A stretch of 64,000 bases of DNA from the NCBI GenBank assembly GCA_017860615.1, contig JAGDMU010000004.1, positions 1 to 64,000 of the forward strand, in the 5' to 3' direction. Shown here one piece after another: positions 38,467 to 48,413 of this stretch (the first letter of the stretch is position 1; the number at the start of each line of letters is the position of its first letter). The notes below the pieces were generated by a model, which was given only the letters and a program-made list of their open reading frames with translations, did no database searches and had not been told where the DNA came from. The position numbers and the translations under genes are program-made. Origin of the DNA: Pseudomonadota bacterium (GTDB lineage: Bacteria > Campylobacterota > Campylobacteria > Campylobacterales > Sulfurospirillaceae).

Positions 38467-40740
38467 TTAAGCATCTCCTTCTTTTCTAACTTTTAGCAAT
38501 GCCGCAATAGACAAGTATAATTCATTGCCCAACGCCACCGATACGTTTGTCTTATCTTGCTTTCCATAACAACTTTTCTGTTTTTGATCACATGTAACTT
38601 CATCTGTGTTTAAAAATCTAAAATCAAGATTTATAGAACCAGAAATCTGCCCGTTTGGATCATATAAAAAATAATCACTGTATCTTTGATTGATATTTTC
38701 TAAGTTGATATGGGCTTGTAAATCCATGAAGTAGATATAAATCGAATTTGGCTTTGATGATAGCTTTACATATACCACATCATCTATTTTTGGTGCATAT
38801 TTTGAACTTGGTTGAAATTTATACTCTATAACTTCGTCATCCTGTGGTTTAAGCATGAAGGAGATTTTTCCCTCATTGACTTCTCTTCCTACAAGATCAA
38901 TGTCGTTTATACCTATGCATAAAAAATCTCCCATGGCACTCTTTTGTGATATTTTATAGCCACTCTCTATTTTTCGCCTTATATTTTTTGATAAACTCGC
39001 TATCAAATGGTGCTCAAGAAAAGAACTATCTTCATCCCAACTACCCTCTTTTAGAAAAAATTCTATCGCTGGAATAGATGCTAAACTCGCATTGCCAACG
39101 CTTAAATTTGGCTCTATTTCCCCTATGTTTATTGCTGGTAGGATGTTTCTCAATTTAGTTTTACTGTCAATAATGCAGCAATTCTTTTTAATGGTATTCA
39201 TGGTATGTATGATGGTTGTGCTGACGTAAGGATACGCTAGAGGATTGGCACTTTCGGAATACACTTCTAAGAAAACCTCCTCGCTACCAACAAAATATCC
39301 ATAATGACCAGTCGAAGCGCCTTCGATGATTAAGTCAAATACCTTTTCTCCTTCGTAGCTATTGTTGATTGTCGTTATTGATTTTACCTCTACCTCTGAG
39401 TCTTTTCCATTTATAATAGTGCCTACTTTAAGATAATCTACTCCAACATCACCAAACGTTGTGATCGTATCTTTTAAAAGCCATGGATTGATAGCTACAA
39501 CTTTATTTTGTGATTTGAAAGGGTGCGCACATGTAGCGTATATTTCTAATGCGTTAATGCTATAAAGCTCTCGTTCGCCCCTTAATGGCGATTCTACAAG
39601 AATGACTTTTTTTGCCCCATTTCTCGTATAAATATTCTCGCCAATGTTTATTTCAGAGATCTTCTTTGTTGTGCCATCTGCCATTAATACAAGCGTATCT
39701 CCACCAAAACAACTGCTTGATTGAGGCTTGTAATATGACAAATCTCCCCAATCACATAAGCTCATAGAGTAGCCATTAGAGGCATTTTCATAGCTTTTTG
39801 ATGGGTACCCTCCGCTTTGTGGGAAATAGGTATAAGACACTTCTGGCATGGATGCTGTAATAGTGGGTGAACTAACATAACTTCCATCAAGCGGAGAAAA
39901 CCAACTACCATAACTACCATTCCACCAATTACCTGCATCTACTTGTATAGGGATACTTAAACCTTGCTGCTTGTAGTTTGAAATAGCTGCATCTACGTTT
40001 GGCATTCCTAATGCCTTTAGTGTTATCCAAAGGTTAAACAAAAACCACATAGCTGCACATGCACTATCTCCTGGTATACTGAGGGCTTGATTAATATTTG
40101 CCGTAAATTGTCCGTTGACTATGGCTGTATCAAGTTCATGTGCTGCTCCAATTTTATCTTGTATGGCATTGATGGCATTTTGTGTTGGAGTGTATCCGTT
40201 AATAAATATGCCTAAATATGCTGGTGAGAGTATTCTTGTTATATTATTTCCATAAGAACTTAAAGCATTTGGCAGAGCATTTGAGTCAAGACTTACAGGA
40301 ACTTGCTGCCTGATAGCATCTGTTAATAAGGCCACACTGTACGCACTCCAAAAACTACTATTGGCACTGTTCCCCACTTGTGTGAGTATGCTGTTGGCAC
40401 TTGCATTCAATGAAATTCCCGTAAAAAAAGCATCCTTATAGCCACTATAGTTGCCATTATAGCTATAGCTCGTACTATAAGGCCCATACCATGGACCACT
40501 CTCGCTTGGTTGGGCCGTTATAGAGCTATTTGGCAAATTATTCTCAAAAATATTGATTAGGGCACTTTTGAGAGCACCTTGGCTTACGCTTTCTTGATAA
40601 TAAGGAATAGAATTGATAAGGTTTTGTAACCCTTGGGAGGTTGCCCCTGTCGTTAAACCTTTAGCGGAGGTAAGACTGTCACCAAAAGATGAAATTAAAT
40701 CTTGTATTAATTGGTTGTTAATAACTTGGTAGGGATTCAT
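38467..40740 (-). CDS. Unknown protein with internal Hint (hedgehog/intein-type) domain
   Basis: 757 aa, no signal peptide, no recognised family outside the central domain. Residues 344 to about 485 are a Hint domain: it begins at Cys344 (SCFGGDTLVLMADG, the classical C-F-.-G-D-T-.-V...DG start), has the B-block CAHPF (His406) and ends KVFDLIIEG...YGYFVGSEEVF. The usual intein His-Asn C-terminus and a +1 nucleophile are not seen, so the domain may cleave or ligate like hedgehog/BIL domains rather than splice. The N-terminal 340 residues are Ser/Asn/Gly/Tyr-rich, and about 490-757 form a beta-rich region. It lies 45 bp downstream of the 1300-aa gene, sharing its promoter. Confidence 0.7.
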   Translation of the reverse strand: MNPYQVINNQLIQDLISSFGDSLTSAKGLTTGATSQGLQNLINSIPYYQESVSQGALKSALINIFENNLPNSSITAQPSESGPWYGPYSTSYSYNGNYSGYKDAFFTGISLNASANSILTQVGNSANSSFWSAYSVALLTDAIRQQVPVSLDSNALPNALSSYGNNITRILSPAYLGIFINGYTPTQNAINAIQDKIGAAHELDTAIVNGQFTANINQALSIPGDSACAAMWFLFNLWITLKALGMPNVDAAISNYKQQGLSIPIQVDAGNWWNGSYGSWFSPLDGSYVSSPTITASMPEVSYTYFPQSGGYPSKSYENASNGYSMSLCDWGDLSYYKPQSSSCFGGDTLVLMADGTTKKISEINIGENIYTRNGAKKVILVESPLRGERELYSINALEIYATCAHPFKSQNKVVAINPWLLKDTITTFGDVGVDYLKVGTIINGKDSEVEVKSITTINNSYEGEKVFDLIIEGASTGHYGYFVGSEEVFLEVYSESANPLAYPYVSTTIIHTMNTIKKNCCIIDSKTKLRNILPAINIGEIEPNLSVGNASLASIPAIEFFLKEGSWDEDSSFLEHHLIASLSKNIRRKIESGYKISQKSAMGDFLCIGINDIDLVGREVNEGKISFMLKPQDDEVIEYKFQPSSKYAPKIDDVVYVKLSSKPNSIYIYFMDLQAHINLENINQRYSDYFLYDPNGQISGSINLDFRFLNTDEVTCDQKQKSCYGKQDKTNVSVALGNELYLSIAALLKVRKEGDA

Positions 40741-40785
40741 ATTGTTTCCTTAAATTGAGTAAGAGGAGTTGGTACTCCTCTTTAT

Positions 40786-43700
40786 TTACTGAACTATGAT
40801 TTTAAAATTTGCACTGGCATTACCTATGATATTACTAACCGCTATTAACATATCTTGACTTGCTGGATTGCCTGTCGTGTTACCATTTGGGTTAAAAATA
40901 CCGTTTTCTTTATGAAAAGTTAAAAAGCTAGGAAGATTACCCGTTAAATTATAACTCAGCGGAGTACTAGGATTGATCCCATAGGCTGGGGAGAAAGATT
41001 GAGCAGTATTCGGCTTAGAGTTCTTCATAAAGCTCATATCTTTCATTCTAATGTAGTTCGGAGCGAGTGGTGACATGGCTAAGCCAAAAATAAACTTCGT
41101 CGTAGAGTAAGTTATAGTTCCACTGGCGACACTCATATACCCACTCGCATTAATTGGGTCAAATTTTTTGTTTACAGGCAAAATAGGGGATAGACTAACG
41201 CTCATTGATTTTAAGTATGCTCCATTACATGCACTGCTTACATTACCTTCGCAGGAACATAGCCAACTTTGAGTCAGTGCTGTACTTTTGTCATCCATTT
41301 TTGGGGCAAATGAAATCGTTTTATCTGCATTTTGAGTTAGATAAACAGCCTTTTGATATCCATTTGCATCTGGAACAATAGTAAATATTTGACTGACCCC
41401 AATGCCATCGTTGTAAACAAACCAAACACCATTTGGAAGGTAGGATTGAGCACCTAAAGATATGCTTGTGTTATCATTGCATAACAAATAAGTACCATTT
41501 TGATACAAATTAAATCCGAGCATTAAAATATTGTTATTGTCGGAATTAATATAAGACTGTGCATAGTAGATACTTCCAAATTGATTGCCTACATAAAATC
41601 CAGCAGGTTTGGCGTAATCATCAACAAATTCTTCTACTGGATCTGGTTGCTTTTTAAACATTTCATAAAGCATAAGTCCTATACCAACAAAGGCCGCCAA
41701 GATAGCTAAAGGCCCTGCGATGGATATCACCGTAGCGAGCACTCCTTCGGCTGCTACATACCCTGCGGCAATTGCCCATTGTCCAACCATAGCAAACAAC
41801 ATTAAGCTTCCACTGACAACATTCAGTATCTCAGAAGCTAATTCAACCCCGCTTTCTCCTTGAGCCATGAGGTATATACTAAGACCAATGCTAATAATAA
41901 TTAAGGCAGGTCCAAGCCTAGTAGCAATGAACTCATCTAAATTCTTACCAAATATTTTAGCTGTCCAAGTTACTTCGGCGGCTATATCATTTGCACCTAT
42001 ATTCATAATGGCCGTAATTTCTGCCCTCATTTCCATAGACCCTTCAGTGTCACCTATCCAGCGTGCCATAGAATTTGATACATCGACCATAGCTCCATTA
42101 AGAGATTTTGTTGTCCCGCTTATGGCTATGTCAAAAATTGCACCTGTTCTTTGAGCCGCAGTTAATCCTTCTACTCCCCAAACGGCATATATTCTAACAC
42201 CTCTTTGAACCATTGCGCTTACTATTTGTATACCAAATTGCACCGTAGAAAAAATTACTTCATCTTTTTCTTTTTGGCTTAGACTATCCCAACTCTTGTA
42301 AGCGTTCACAAGATTAAAAATAGCAAGACCTGTTAACCCTGCCATAAAAAGTCCACCAAAAGTACTTCCAATTTTTGACCATTTTGGGTATTTTGCTGAA
42401 AATTTAGCGACAAAACCATTGGCAATATATGGAAGAGCCAGTGTGTCTTGTACCAAAGAGGCAACTTCTTTTGCCATTTCTATGGAACTTTTTAAGAGTT
42501 CATCCATACCTATCTGGTTAATCATTTCCTGTATAGTTTTTGCTGCATCTGCTATCTCTTTGACTTCGCTATTTATGTTTTGTGCTATAAAAGTTTGCAG
42601 ATAGAGTTTCATCATGTCGATGCTTTGAGAATCTCCATTGAAGTCATACATATTCATTAACACATTGGTTGTCATAAACGTATTGAGCGTTGTATTGTAT
42701 TCGTTTGCAAAATACCCACTAGGATCCAGTGCTGTTAGAACCGCTACATTTTGTTGGATCATTCTAGACAACGCTGTTCCATCAGCAGAGCCTGTGTTCA
42801 TGGCTATTTGGATTTGAATATTTGCCAGTATTGCAGCAGACGTGTTGTATGTATAGTAATAAAATGCCCAATAAAGAGATCCCGTCTTAGCGTAATTTGC
42901 ACTCTCACTCACCTGATTTATCATGCTTTGTTTCATATCTGGAGTAGAAGAAGAATCTGTCAAAACATTTTTATTGATATCAGCGATTGAAGCTTGCAAT
43001 TGAACATCAATAGCACTGTTATACTTATTCGCATTATTAGGATCGGCTTGATCCGATAAATAAACGTCTATCATAGGAAATTTTTGAGCCCACTCATATT
43101 GGAAGAGTTTTTGCCCATGTGCGTTATATACGGCAGATACACCTATTTGATCCTGTAGCCAAGCCGCGGCTTTTGGACCATTTAGATTTTTACAATTCTT
43201 ATCGTCGCCAGAGGATAATCCTTGGCTCATTACTGCCGTGCTCAGATTTTTGTACCAATCAATTGGATTACTGACACCTTCAACTGGCGAGTTTGCGACT
43301 ATGGCTAATTCACCGCTGAGCACTGGTTGTTTTTGATTTGGGAATAATAACTTCCAGATTTTAGGGTCCATAAAGCTATTCATGATTTCAGTCAAATCAC
43401 CTCTTACCTTTTCTTGAATAATATCAGTCCATGCGCCTTTATCATCCTTGACAAAGGGTGACATTGAAAGAAGCCCATAAATATCGGGGCTTGCATTATT
43501 TGTAGTGGCAAGCATGAGATTATCATAGACAAGAGGGTGAAGATCATAGTGCTCTTTTATTCCTTGTATAGCCTCATCTGTATTTAATCTTCTAATTTTC
43601 ATTAATTTATCTTGGCATTTCCCTATGCTGCCACATGTTGAAAGCTTAATCTCTCCATTTTCCTGCAGCCCTGTTCTTTCTTGATACACCTCTTCCAAAT

Positions 43701-44688
43701 GATTCCATTTGAGTGTATTGCCTTCAATATATGCGCCTTTAATCGCCTTCCCATTGATGTGCATTTTGCCATCAAAAAGCGCAAATGGGGCATGGCTATC
43801 GGAGACTTTATAGTAGCCTTGTATGTTTTGATTGGCCCTAACGCCTTGAATTCCTATGACTTGTCCTTTGGGAGCTACGTCATCTATCTGCATTGCACCG
43901 TTTATAGTCGTTGCAAAAGCATCTTCGTAAGCTTCAAGCCAATAAGGAAATACACTATCTGGACCCGTAGGCGCTACTATGGGTATATCTGCTGTGGGTT
44001 GACCTAGCGCTTTAAAAACAAGAACCCATTGGTTCTGATCATCTAAACTTAATGAGCCATATCCGTCCGTTGGAACATTTGGAGTATAGGGAACGGAGAG
44101 TGTTTCGTTATCGTCGAATTCAAAACTAAACGTAGGTGGTTCCATTGGGGATTTTTTTTCTACGGTATAGGTTAGTGTTAATCTATTGTCTATCCAGTTT
44201 GCATTTTTCCAAGATGCAGAGTTTGTATCCCATGAGAAACCTTCTATAATACTCCCTGAAGTGACATACTCAATACCGCAGTTTTGCGCAACATTACAAT
44301 TAAAAGAAGCCCTAGCACCAGCCGCCACCGATGTAAAATTATGACTTTCTCCAATATTGCCTATTGCACTTATTCCATCATGTGAAAAATATAAAATCCC
44401 TCCACCAAACAATTTACTCCATCTTAATGTTCTATCATGTTTATCATAATGCCAAATGTCTTTCGAGATAGGTGTTTTATCAAAAAACAAGAGATCTTTT
44501 GTGGCATCATTAGGATTTTGCCTTATGAGAGTAATACTCTTTGGAAGCTCATTATTTCCATTGTAAACATCGTTTAATTTCGTAATAGTGAAATGATAAG
44601 TAAACGGTTGCGTTGGCTCTTTTTTGTTTTTGACAAACTCCCTAACGATACGCTGACGACTCAAATGTGCTCCTCTAACCATGGTCAT
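40786..44688 (-). CDS. Very large unknown protein with hydrophobic core and C-terminal Ig-like domain
   Basis: 1300 aa from the ATG at 44688, chosen because AAGGAG lies 5 bp upstream; a longer TTG start at 44733 lacks a site. No N-terminal signal peptide. Residues about 770-795 and 925-1015 contain hydrophobic stretches (FGGLFMAGLTGLAIFNLV; several segments between ALIIISIG and LMLYEMF) that could form membrane-inserting helices, as in pore-forming toxins. The last 65 residues (SYNLTGNLPSFLTFHKENGI and the following FKIIV) resemble a putative Ig (He_PIG) module. The rest is unrecognised. A -10 box and the shared 20-bp element lie 75-108 bp upstream. Confidence 0.65.
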   Translation of the reverse strand: MTMVRGAHLSRQRIVREFVKNKKEPTQPFTYHFTITKLNDVYNGNNELPKSITLIRQNPNDATKDLLFFDKTPISKDIWHYDKHDRTLRWSKLFGGGILYFSHDGISAIGNIGESHNFTSVAAGARASFNCNVAQNCGIEYVTSGSIIEGFSWDTNSASWKNANWIDNRLTLTYTVEKKSPMEPPTFSFEFDDNETLSVPYTPNVPTDGYGSLSLDDQNQWVLVFKALGQPTADIPIVAPTGPDSVFPYWLEAYEDAFATTINGAMQIDDVAPKGQVIGIQGVRANQNIQGYYKVSDSHAPFALFDGKMHINGKAIKGAYIEGNTLKWNHLEEVYQERTGLQENGEIKLSTCGSIGKCQDKLMKIRRLNTDEAIQGIKEHYDLHPLVYDNLMLATTNNASPDIYGLLSMSPFVKDDKGAWTDIIQEKVRGDLTEIMNSFMDPKIWKLLFPNQKQPVLSGELAIVANSPVEGVSNPIDWYKNLSTAVMSQGLSSGDDKNCKNLNGPKAAAWLQDQIGVSAVYNAHGQKLFQYEWAQKFPMIDVYLSDQADPNNANKYNSAIDVQLQASIADINKNVLTDSSSTPDMKQSMINQVSESANYAKTGSLYWAFYYYTYNTSAAILANIQIQIAMNTGSADGTALSRMIQQNVAVLTALDPSGYFANEYNTTLNTFMTTNVLMNMYDFNGDSQSIDMMKLYLQTFIAQNINSEVKEIADAAKTIQEMINQIGMDELLKSSIEMAKEVASLVQDTLALPYIANGFVAKFSAKYPKWSKIGSTFGGLFMAGLTGLAIFNLVNAYKSWDSLSQKEKDEVIFSTVQFGIQIVSAMVQRGVRIYAVWGVEGLTAAQRTGAIFDIAISGTTKSLNGAMVDVSNSMARWIGDTEGSMEMRAEITAIMNIGANDIAAEVTWTAKIFGKNLDEFIATRLGPALIIISIGLSIYLMAQGESGVELASEILNVVSGSLMLFAMVGQWAIAAGYVAAEGVLATVISIAGPLAILAAFVGIGLMLYEMFKKQPDPVEEFVDDYAKPAGFYVGNQFGSIYYAQSYINSDNNNILMLGFNLYQNGTYLLCNDNTSISLGAQSYLPNGVWFVYNDGIGVSQIFTIVPDANGYQKAVYLTQNADKTISFAPKMDDKSTALTQSWLCSCEGNVSSACNGAYLKSMSVSLSPILPVNKKFDPINASGYMSVASGTITYSTTKFIFGLAMSPLAPNYIRMKDMSFMKNSKPNTAQSFSPAYGINPSTPLSYNLTGNLPSFLTFHKENGIFNPNGNTTGNPASQDMLIAVSNIIGNASANFKIIVQ

Positions 44689-44753
44689 GATAGCTCCTTG
44701 TGTTTGTTTATTATGGTATTCAGCCATTTTCAAGACATATGTATTTTTACGCT

Positions 44754-45686
44754 TTACCTAAAATTATATAAAGTACGCGTCACAGTTTGCGTCACAATAA
44801 AATCAACAATCCAATCAACGCCTTCATTTTTTCTCTCGCCGAGTAGCGTTACGTTTTTCGTATGTGGATAAGTCCATCTTCCAAGCGTTGCAAGAGCGTA
44901 TCCACGCTCTTTTGCCTCTTCAAGCTTTGTTTTTCGTACCGCATCCCAAATGACCATCGTAGGTTTTTCAAACGCTGCTGCGATATGCGATGGACCCGTA
45001 TCAAAACCCACATACACATCACATGCCCAAATGAGCGCCATCATCTCTCTCACGGTTGTATGCTCTGGGGTAAAAAGAGGCAATGCTTTGTGGTTAAATT
45101 TATCGTGTCCTACTTGAAAAAAGCTCACATGATTTTTAAGTTTTTCAATAAGCATGATCCATTTTCTAAGGTGCCAATCGCTTTCTTGCAAAGGAGCAGA
45201 ATTACCATAAGGGCACAGTGCCACAACAGGGCGAGGCAAAGGACTTAACGTCTCAAGAGCCTTCTGTTTTTCTGCTTTTGTAAGGTACAGATCACCCTGT
45301 AATTTGCGTGGTTTTAAGCCCCAAGGTGCGCAAATATTTTCAGTAATATGCCCTAGTTGAGGGAAGTTATCCATCTCGCGTGAGACATGACGCATGATTT
45401 TAAGATCAATTAGATCAGCATTGACAATCTCTTTGATGTAAGGGTTTTCATCTAAAATGGGATAATAACGCTCATTGATGGCGATACTCTCTTCTGTGTA
45501 GAAATGGGGTGCTGTTAAAATCTTCAGAGGTCTTCCAAGACGCAGTGCAAAAGCCTCAATCAACCGTGTATAGACCACCATGGTTCCAAGGGCTGCCCAG
45601 CTGGGAATGGCAAGATCACATCCGTATTGCACTGCGTATTTTTTGCTGTAATAAAAAGGCTCCGTCTTTAAAAAATGCTTTTCCAT
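44754..45686 (-). CDS. Glycosyltransferase family 9-like (heptosyltransferase-type) protein
   Basis: 310 aa. The C-terminal half has the GT9 nucleotide-sugar signature (ACDVYVGFDTGPSHIAAAFEKPTMVIWD, about residues 208-235). It is last in the five-gene operon, 1 bp after the ATP-grasp gene. Oddity: the last codons (VTQTVTRTLYNF) are the 20-bp regulatory element and -10 box of the downstream large-protein operon, so the C-terminus is written in promoter sequence. Donor and acceptor are not known; transfer of a sugar to the ligase product or to the envelope is inference. Confidence 0.75.
   Translation of the reverse strand: MEKHFLKTEPFYYSKKYAVQYGCDLAIPSWAALGTMVVYTRLIEAFALRLGRPLKILTAPHFYTEESIAINERYYPILDENPYIKEIVNADLIDLKIMRHVSREMDNFPQLGHITENICAPWGLKPRKLQGDLYLTKAEKQKALETLSPLPRPVVALCPYGNSAPLQESDWHLRKWIMLIEKLKNHVSFFQVGHDKFNHKALPLFTPEHTTVREMMALIWACDVYVGFDTGPSHIAAAFEKPTMVIWDAVRKTKLEEAKERGYALATLGRWTYPHTKNVTLLGERKNEGVDWIVDFIVTQTVTRTLYNFR
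44763..44796 (-). promoter_or_regulatory. Promoter with tandem GCGTCACA element inside the 3' end of the GT9-like gene
   Basis: On the plus strand it reads attata (44763-44768; TATAAT on the minus strand), 8 bp, then GCGTCACAGTTTGCGTCACA (44777-44796). The identical 20 bp with the identical 8-bp gap to an identical -10 occurs at 50202-50235. It faces the 1300-aa gene, whose start is 75 bp away. The element occupies the -35 position, which suggests activation by a bound regulator. Confidence 0.7.
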
Positions 45687-45687
45687 T

Positions 45688-46899
45688 TTATACGGGTGTC
45701 ACAACCACAGGCATCATAGGACTTAATCCAAAAGGATCACTGTATCCATAGGCTCTAAAATTGGAAAATTTGCCATCGAAAAATTCTGTTCTTAGTTGCG
45801 CTCTCCAAGGACGAATTGGCATAGAATTTTCATCTTCATAATAGATCTCTTCCGCATTAAAAAGCTCTTGTACCACATAGCGATCAGCCTCATATTTGAG
45901 AATTTCTTCTATTTTTTGCAGTGTCGGCTGAATGTAAACACCTTGCGTATGAAAATTGTCAATCGGCTTTAAAACCACACGATTGGTATTGTTAAATGCT
46001 TCACACACTTCTCTAGCACTTGAAAACTCACTCATGAGATAGGTCTTAAGGGTTATGCTTTTTAAAATTTTCACATCGTGTTCATCCAAACCATAATCTC
46101 CCGTATGAAGCTTAGGTAACAACGTCAAAAATCGCTTATCGCCCATCGTCCAACACCATGGATTGGGGAAAAAAAGAGCAGATGCTTTTGTGTAAAGCTT
46201 TGTATAATTAGCAAACGCTTCGCTATTGTGCTCCCAAATCCGCGGTATGACGATGTTAAAAACGCCATCATACTCCTCATTCTCCCACATAGGCTTGTTC
46301 GATGAGGAGACTTCAGCATCTTTGGCATAAACCACTTTGGCGTGTATGCCATGCTTATTCAAACTCTTTTCCAGATACTTATAGTGCTCAAAGTAATGAA
46401 CACTCAGTCCCAAATGATTGACCGCCAAGGCAATCTTAGTACCCGAAAATCTTTGTTTGAGAAAGGTAGCTAACTTCTGCTCAAATCCATCGGCAAAAAT
46501 TTCAAAAGAGTAATCAAAGTTTTGAGAGAAAAGCTTAGGAAAAAGCTCTACAAATCCTATGTTTCCAGGCAAAAAGAAGTTTAACTCAATCAATTTAACC
46601 TCATCACCCTTAATGTGAAAGTCCGCACACCCCACAAAATCCTCTTGCGTGATAGCAACTTTAGGTAAAAACCATCCTCTTCGGTACACACTCTCCTGAT
46701 AGGCCTTCGAGCTTAAAAGTTTAATGAGTGTGGGTAAAACTTCGTCTTTGATCTTTGTTGCGATAGATGATTTGACGAAATAAGGCGCTGTTGAGAGGTT
46801 GTACAACTTGCCCGATTGGGCTTCAAACTCTTTTTGATACTGCATATAACGTGCTTTTGTGAAATGGTCATTGTAAAATTTTTTGTATTCGTTTTGCAT
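45688..46899 (-). CDS. ATP-grasp ligase-like enzyme
   Basis: 403 aa soluble protein. The C-terminal part fits an ATP-grasp domain: a lysine-bearing strand (NRVVLKPIDNFHTQGVYI), a hinge (YVVQELFN) and Mg-binding/phosphate contacts (RPWRAQLRTEFFDGKFSNFRAYGYSDPFGLSPM). The middle (ELNFFLPGNIGFVELF) resembles acceptor-binding regions of peptide-forming ligases such as the glutathionylspermidine-synthase and marinostatin/RimK relatives. It would join an amine to a carboxylate at the expense of ATP. It overlaps the adenylate-forming gene by one base. Confidence 0.65.
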   Translation of the reverse strand: MQNEYKKFYNDHFTKARYMQYQKEFEAQSGKLYNLSTAPYFVKSSIATKIKDEVLPTLIKLLSSKAYQESVYRRGWFLPKVAITQEDFVGCADFHIKGDEVKLIELNFFLPGNIGFVELFPKLFSQNFDYSFEIFADGFEQKLATFLKQRFSGTKIALAVNHLGLSVHYFEHYKYLEKSLNKHGIHAKVVYAKDAEVSSSNKPMWENEEYDGVFNIVIPRIWEHNSEAFANYTKLYTKASALFFPNPWCWTMGDKRFLTLLPKLHTGDYGLDEHDVKILKSITLKTYLMSEFSSAREVCEAFNNTNRVVLKPIDNFHTQGVYIQPTLQKIEEILKYEADRYVVQELFNAEEIYYEDENSMPIRPWRAQLRTEFFDGKFSNFRAYGYSDPFGLSPMMPVVVTPV

Positions 46900-48413
46900 T
46901 ACTCATCCAATGTTATGAAATAGGGTTTAGCATTTGTGTCTAAAAGCTTGGCTAAATCATCTCGCTTGACTTTGCCCAAATCAGTTCGTGGTATTTTCTC
47001 TTCAAAATAGATTTTTTTTGGGATTTTATAACGGTATAAGGGCGTTTCATCCACTTTATATTTGGCTTTGAGCAGATGGTAAATCTCCTCTGTTAACTGT
47101 TCTTTATCGGATGGGGCATGGGGAACAACCACAAGTCCTATTTGGTGGTAAGACATTTCATCTACAAGGGAGCAGACACCCACATCTTTGATACCAGCGT
47201 GAGAGAGAACAAGGTTTTCCAGTTCGGTTGGGAAGATTTTTAACCCATCAATGCTAATGGTATCTTTAATGCGCCCAAGCACCTGAATCAAACCGTTTTC
47301 ATGTACTTTTCCCACATCACCGCTCTCAAACCATCCTTCCCTAAAACCCTCATCGCCTCTTCCAAGATACCCTCTCATCACATTAGGTCCTTGGATGAGA
47401 ATTTCACCTTCACCCTGTGCATTGGCGTTGTCAATTTTAATCGCAACGCCCTCCACAGCATTCCCTGTTAAATGCTCATACCCCACATTTTCTCGGCATA
47501 CATTGACAATACACCGACTCGCTTCGGTAGAACCATAATAGGTGCAAAAACGAAGCTTGGGAAATAAGGCTAAAAGCTCCTCAATGACTGCCCTTCGCAT
47601 CGGCGTTACATTGGCAAGTATATAGCGAAGCCTCTGCCCCACAACCGCAAAACGTGTTTTGTGCTCTTTTAAGAGCTTCATGATAATGCCAGGGGTGAGC
47701 AACACTCCAGTGATATTTTCATGCTCAATGACATCCAATAACCGCTCAAAACTATCCGAGTTCATTTGAGCATAAAACCCAGGAAGAAGACGTATGGAAT
47801 TACCCAACATTAAACACGCGTGAAAATGCCCCAAACCACCTGTGGAGCCTAAAGGCATAAAGATGACCTCTTTCTCGTTTTGTTCTTGCATCTTGGCAAC
47901 ACGGATCAGTATTTGCGTCACAAAAAGGATATTATCTTGGGTTGTTTGCACTGCTTTTGGGGTAGACGTTGTGCCACTGGTAAACATCACATAAGCAACT
48001 TCAGATCTATCGTTACTTTTGACATGTAACGGTTTATACTCGTGATAATCAAGTCGATTAATAACAACACAGCCCTCTAAACGCTCTTTAAAGGTTGTAC
48101 TAATGATGGCTTTAGCATTGCAATGTTTGGCTGCAAAGGTGATGTAGTTGTGCTCACGTTCAGGATAGAGATGAACGCAAATAGCGCCCATGTTTAAAAG
48201 CGCCATATAGGCTAAAAGATGCTGACTCTTCTGCTCAACATGCACCAGCACATAATCACCTTTCATGATCCCTTTGGTTTTCAGCAACGTACCCAATTTT
48301 AAACTATCCTCGTAAAAGTCTTTAAAACTCCAACAGGTATCATCTTCATATAAAAAAGGTGCATTAGGCGCTAGTTTTGCCCACTTGTGTAAATAATCCA
48401 TAATAGAGAACAT
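46899..48413 (-). CDS. Adenylate-forming acyl/aryl ligase (AMP-binding)
   Basis: 504 aa. The ANL-superfamily motifs are intact: phosphate loop YVMFTSGTTSTPKAVQ (about 148-163), TYYGSTEASR (about 290), the aspartate in WFESGDVGKV, the hinge GRIKDTISIDGLKIFPTELE, and the catalytic Lys in PRTDLGKVKR near the C-terminus. It activates a carboxylate as acyl-adenylate for transfer to CoA, a carrier or an amine. No carrier-protein gene is seen nearby, so CoA or a free amine acceptor is more likely. It abuts the racemase-like gene. Confidence 0.88.
   Translation of the reverse strand: MFSIMDYLHKWAKLAPNAPFLYEDDTCWSFKDFYEDSLKLGTLLKTKGIMKGDYVLVHVEQKSQHLLAYMALLNMGAICVHLYPEREHNYITFAAKHCNAKAIISTTFKERLEGCVVINRLDYHEYKPLHVKSNDRSEVAYVMFTSGTTSTPKAVQTTQDNILFVTQILIRVAKMQEQNEKEVIFMPLGSTGGLGHFHACLMLGNSIRLLPGFYAQMNSDSFERLLDVIEHENITGVLLTPGIIMKLLKEHKTRFAVVGQRLRYILANVTPMRRAVIEELLALFPKLRFCTYYGSTEASRCIVNVCRENVGYEHLTGNAVEGVAIKIDNANAQGEGEILIQGPNVMRGYLGRGDEGFREGWFESGDVGKVHENGLIQVLGRIKDTISIDGLKIFPTELENLVLSHAGIKDVGVCSLVDEMSYHQIGLVVVPHAPSDKEQLTEEIYHLLKAKYKVDETPLYRYKIPKKIYFEEKIPRTDLGKVKRDDLAKLLDTNAKPYFITLDE

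Noticed and set aside
38467-40740. Complete self-splicing intein in the 757-aa protein
   Set aside because: No C-terminal His-Asn and no following Ser/Thr/Cys at the expected place; the flanking sequence is not a recognisable host protein.
44689-44733. TTG start adding 15 residues to the 1300-aa protein
   Set aside because: No ribosome-binding site, while AAGGAG stands 5 bp before the ATG at 44688.
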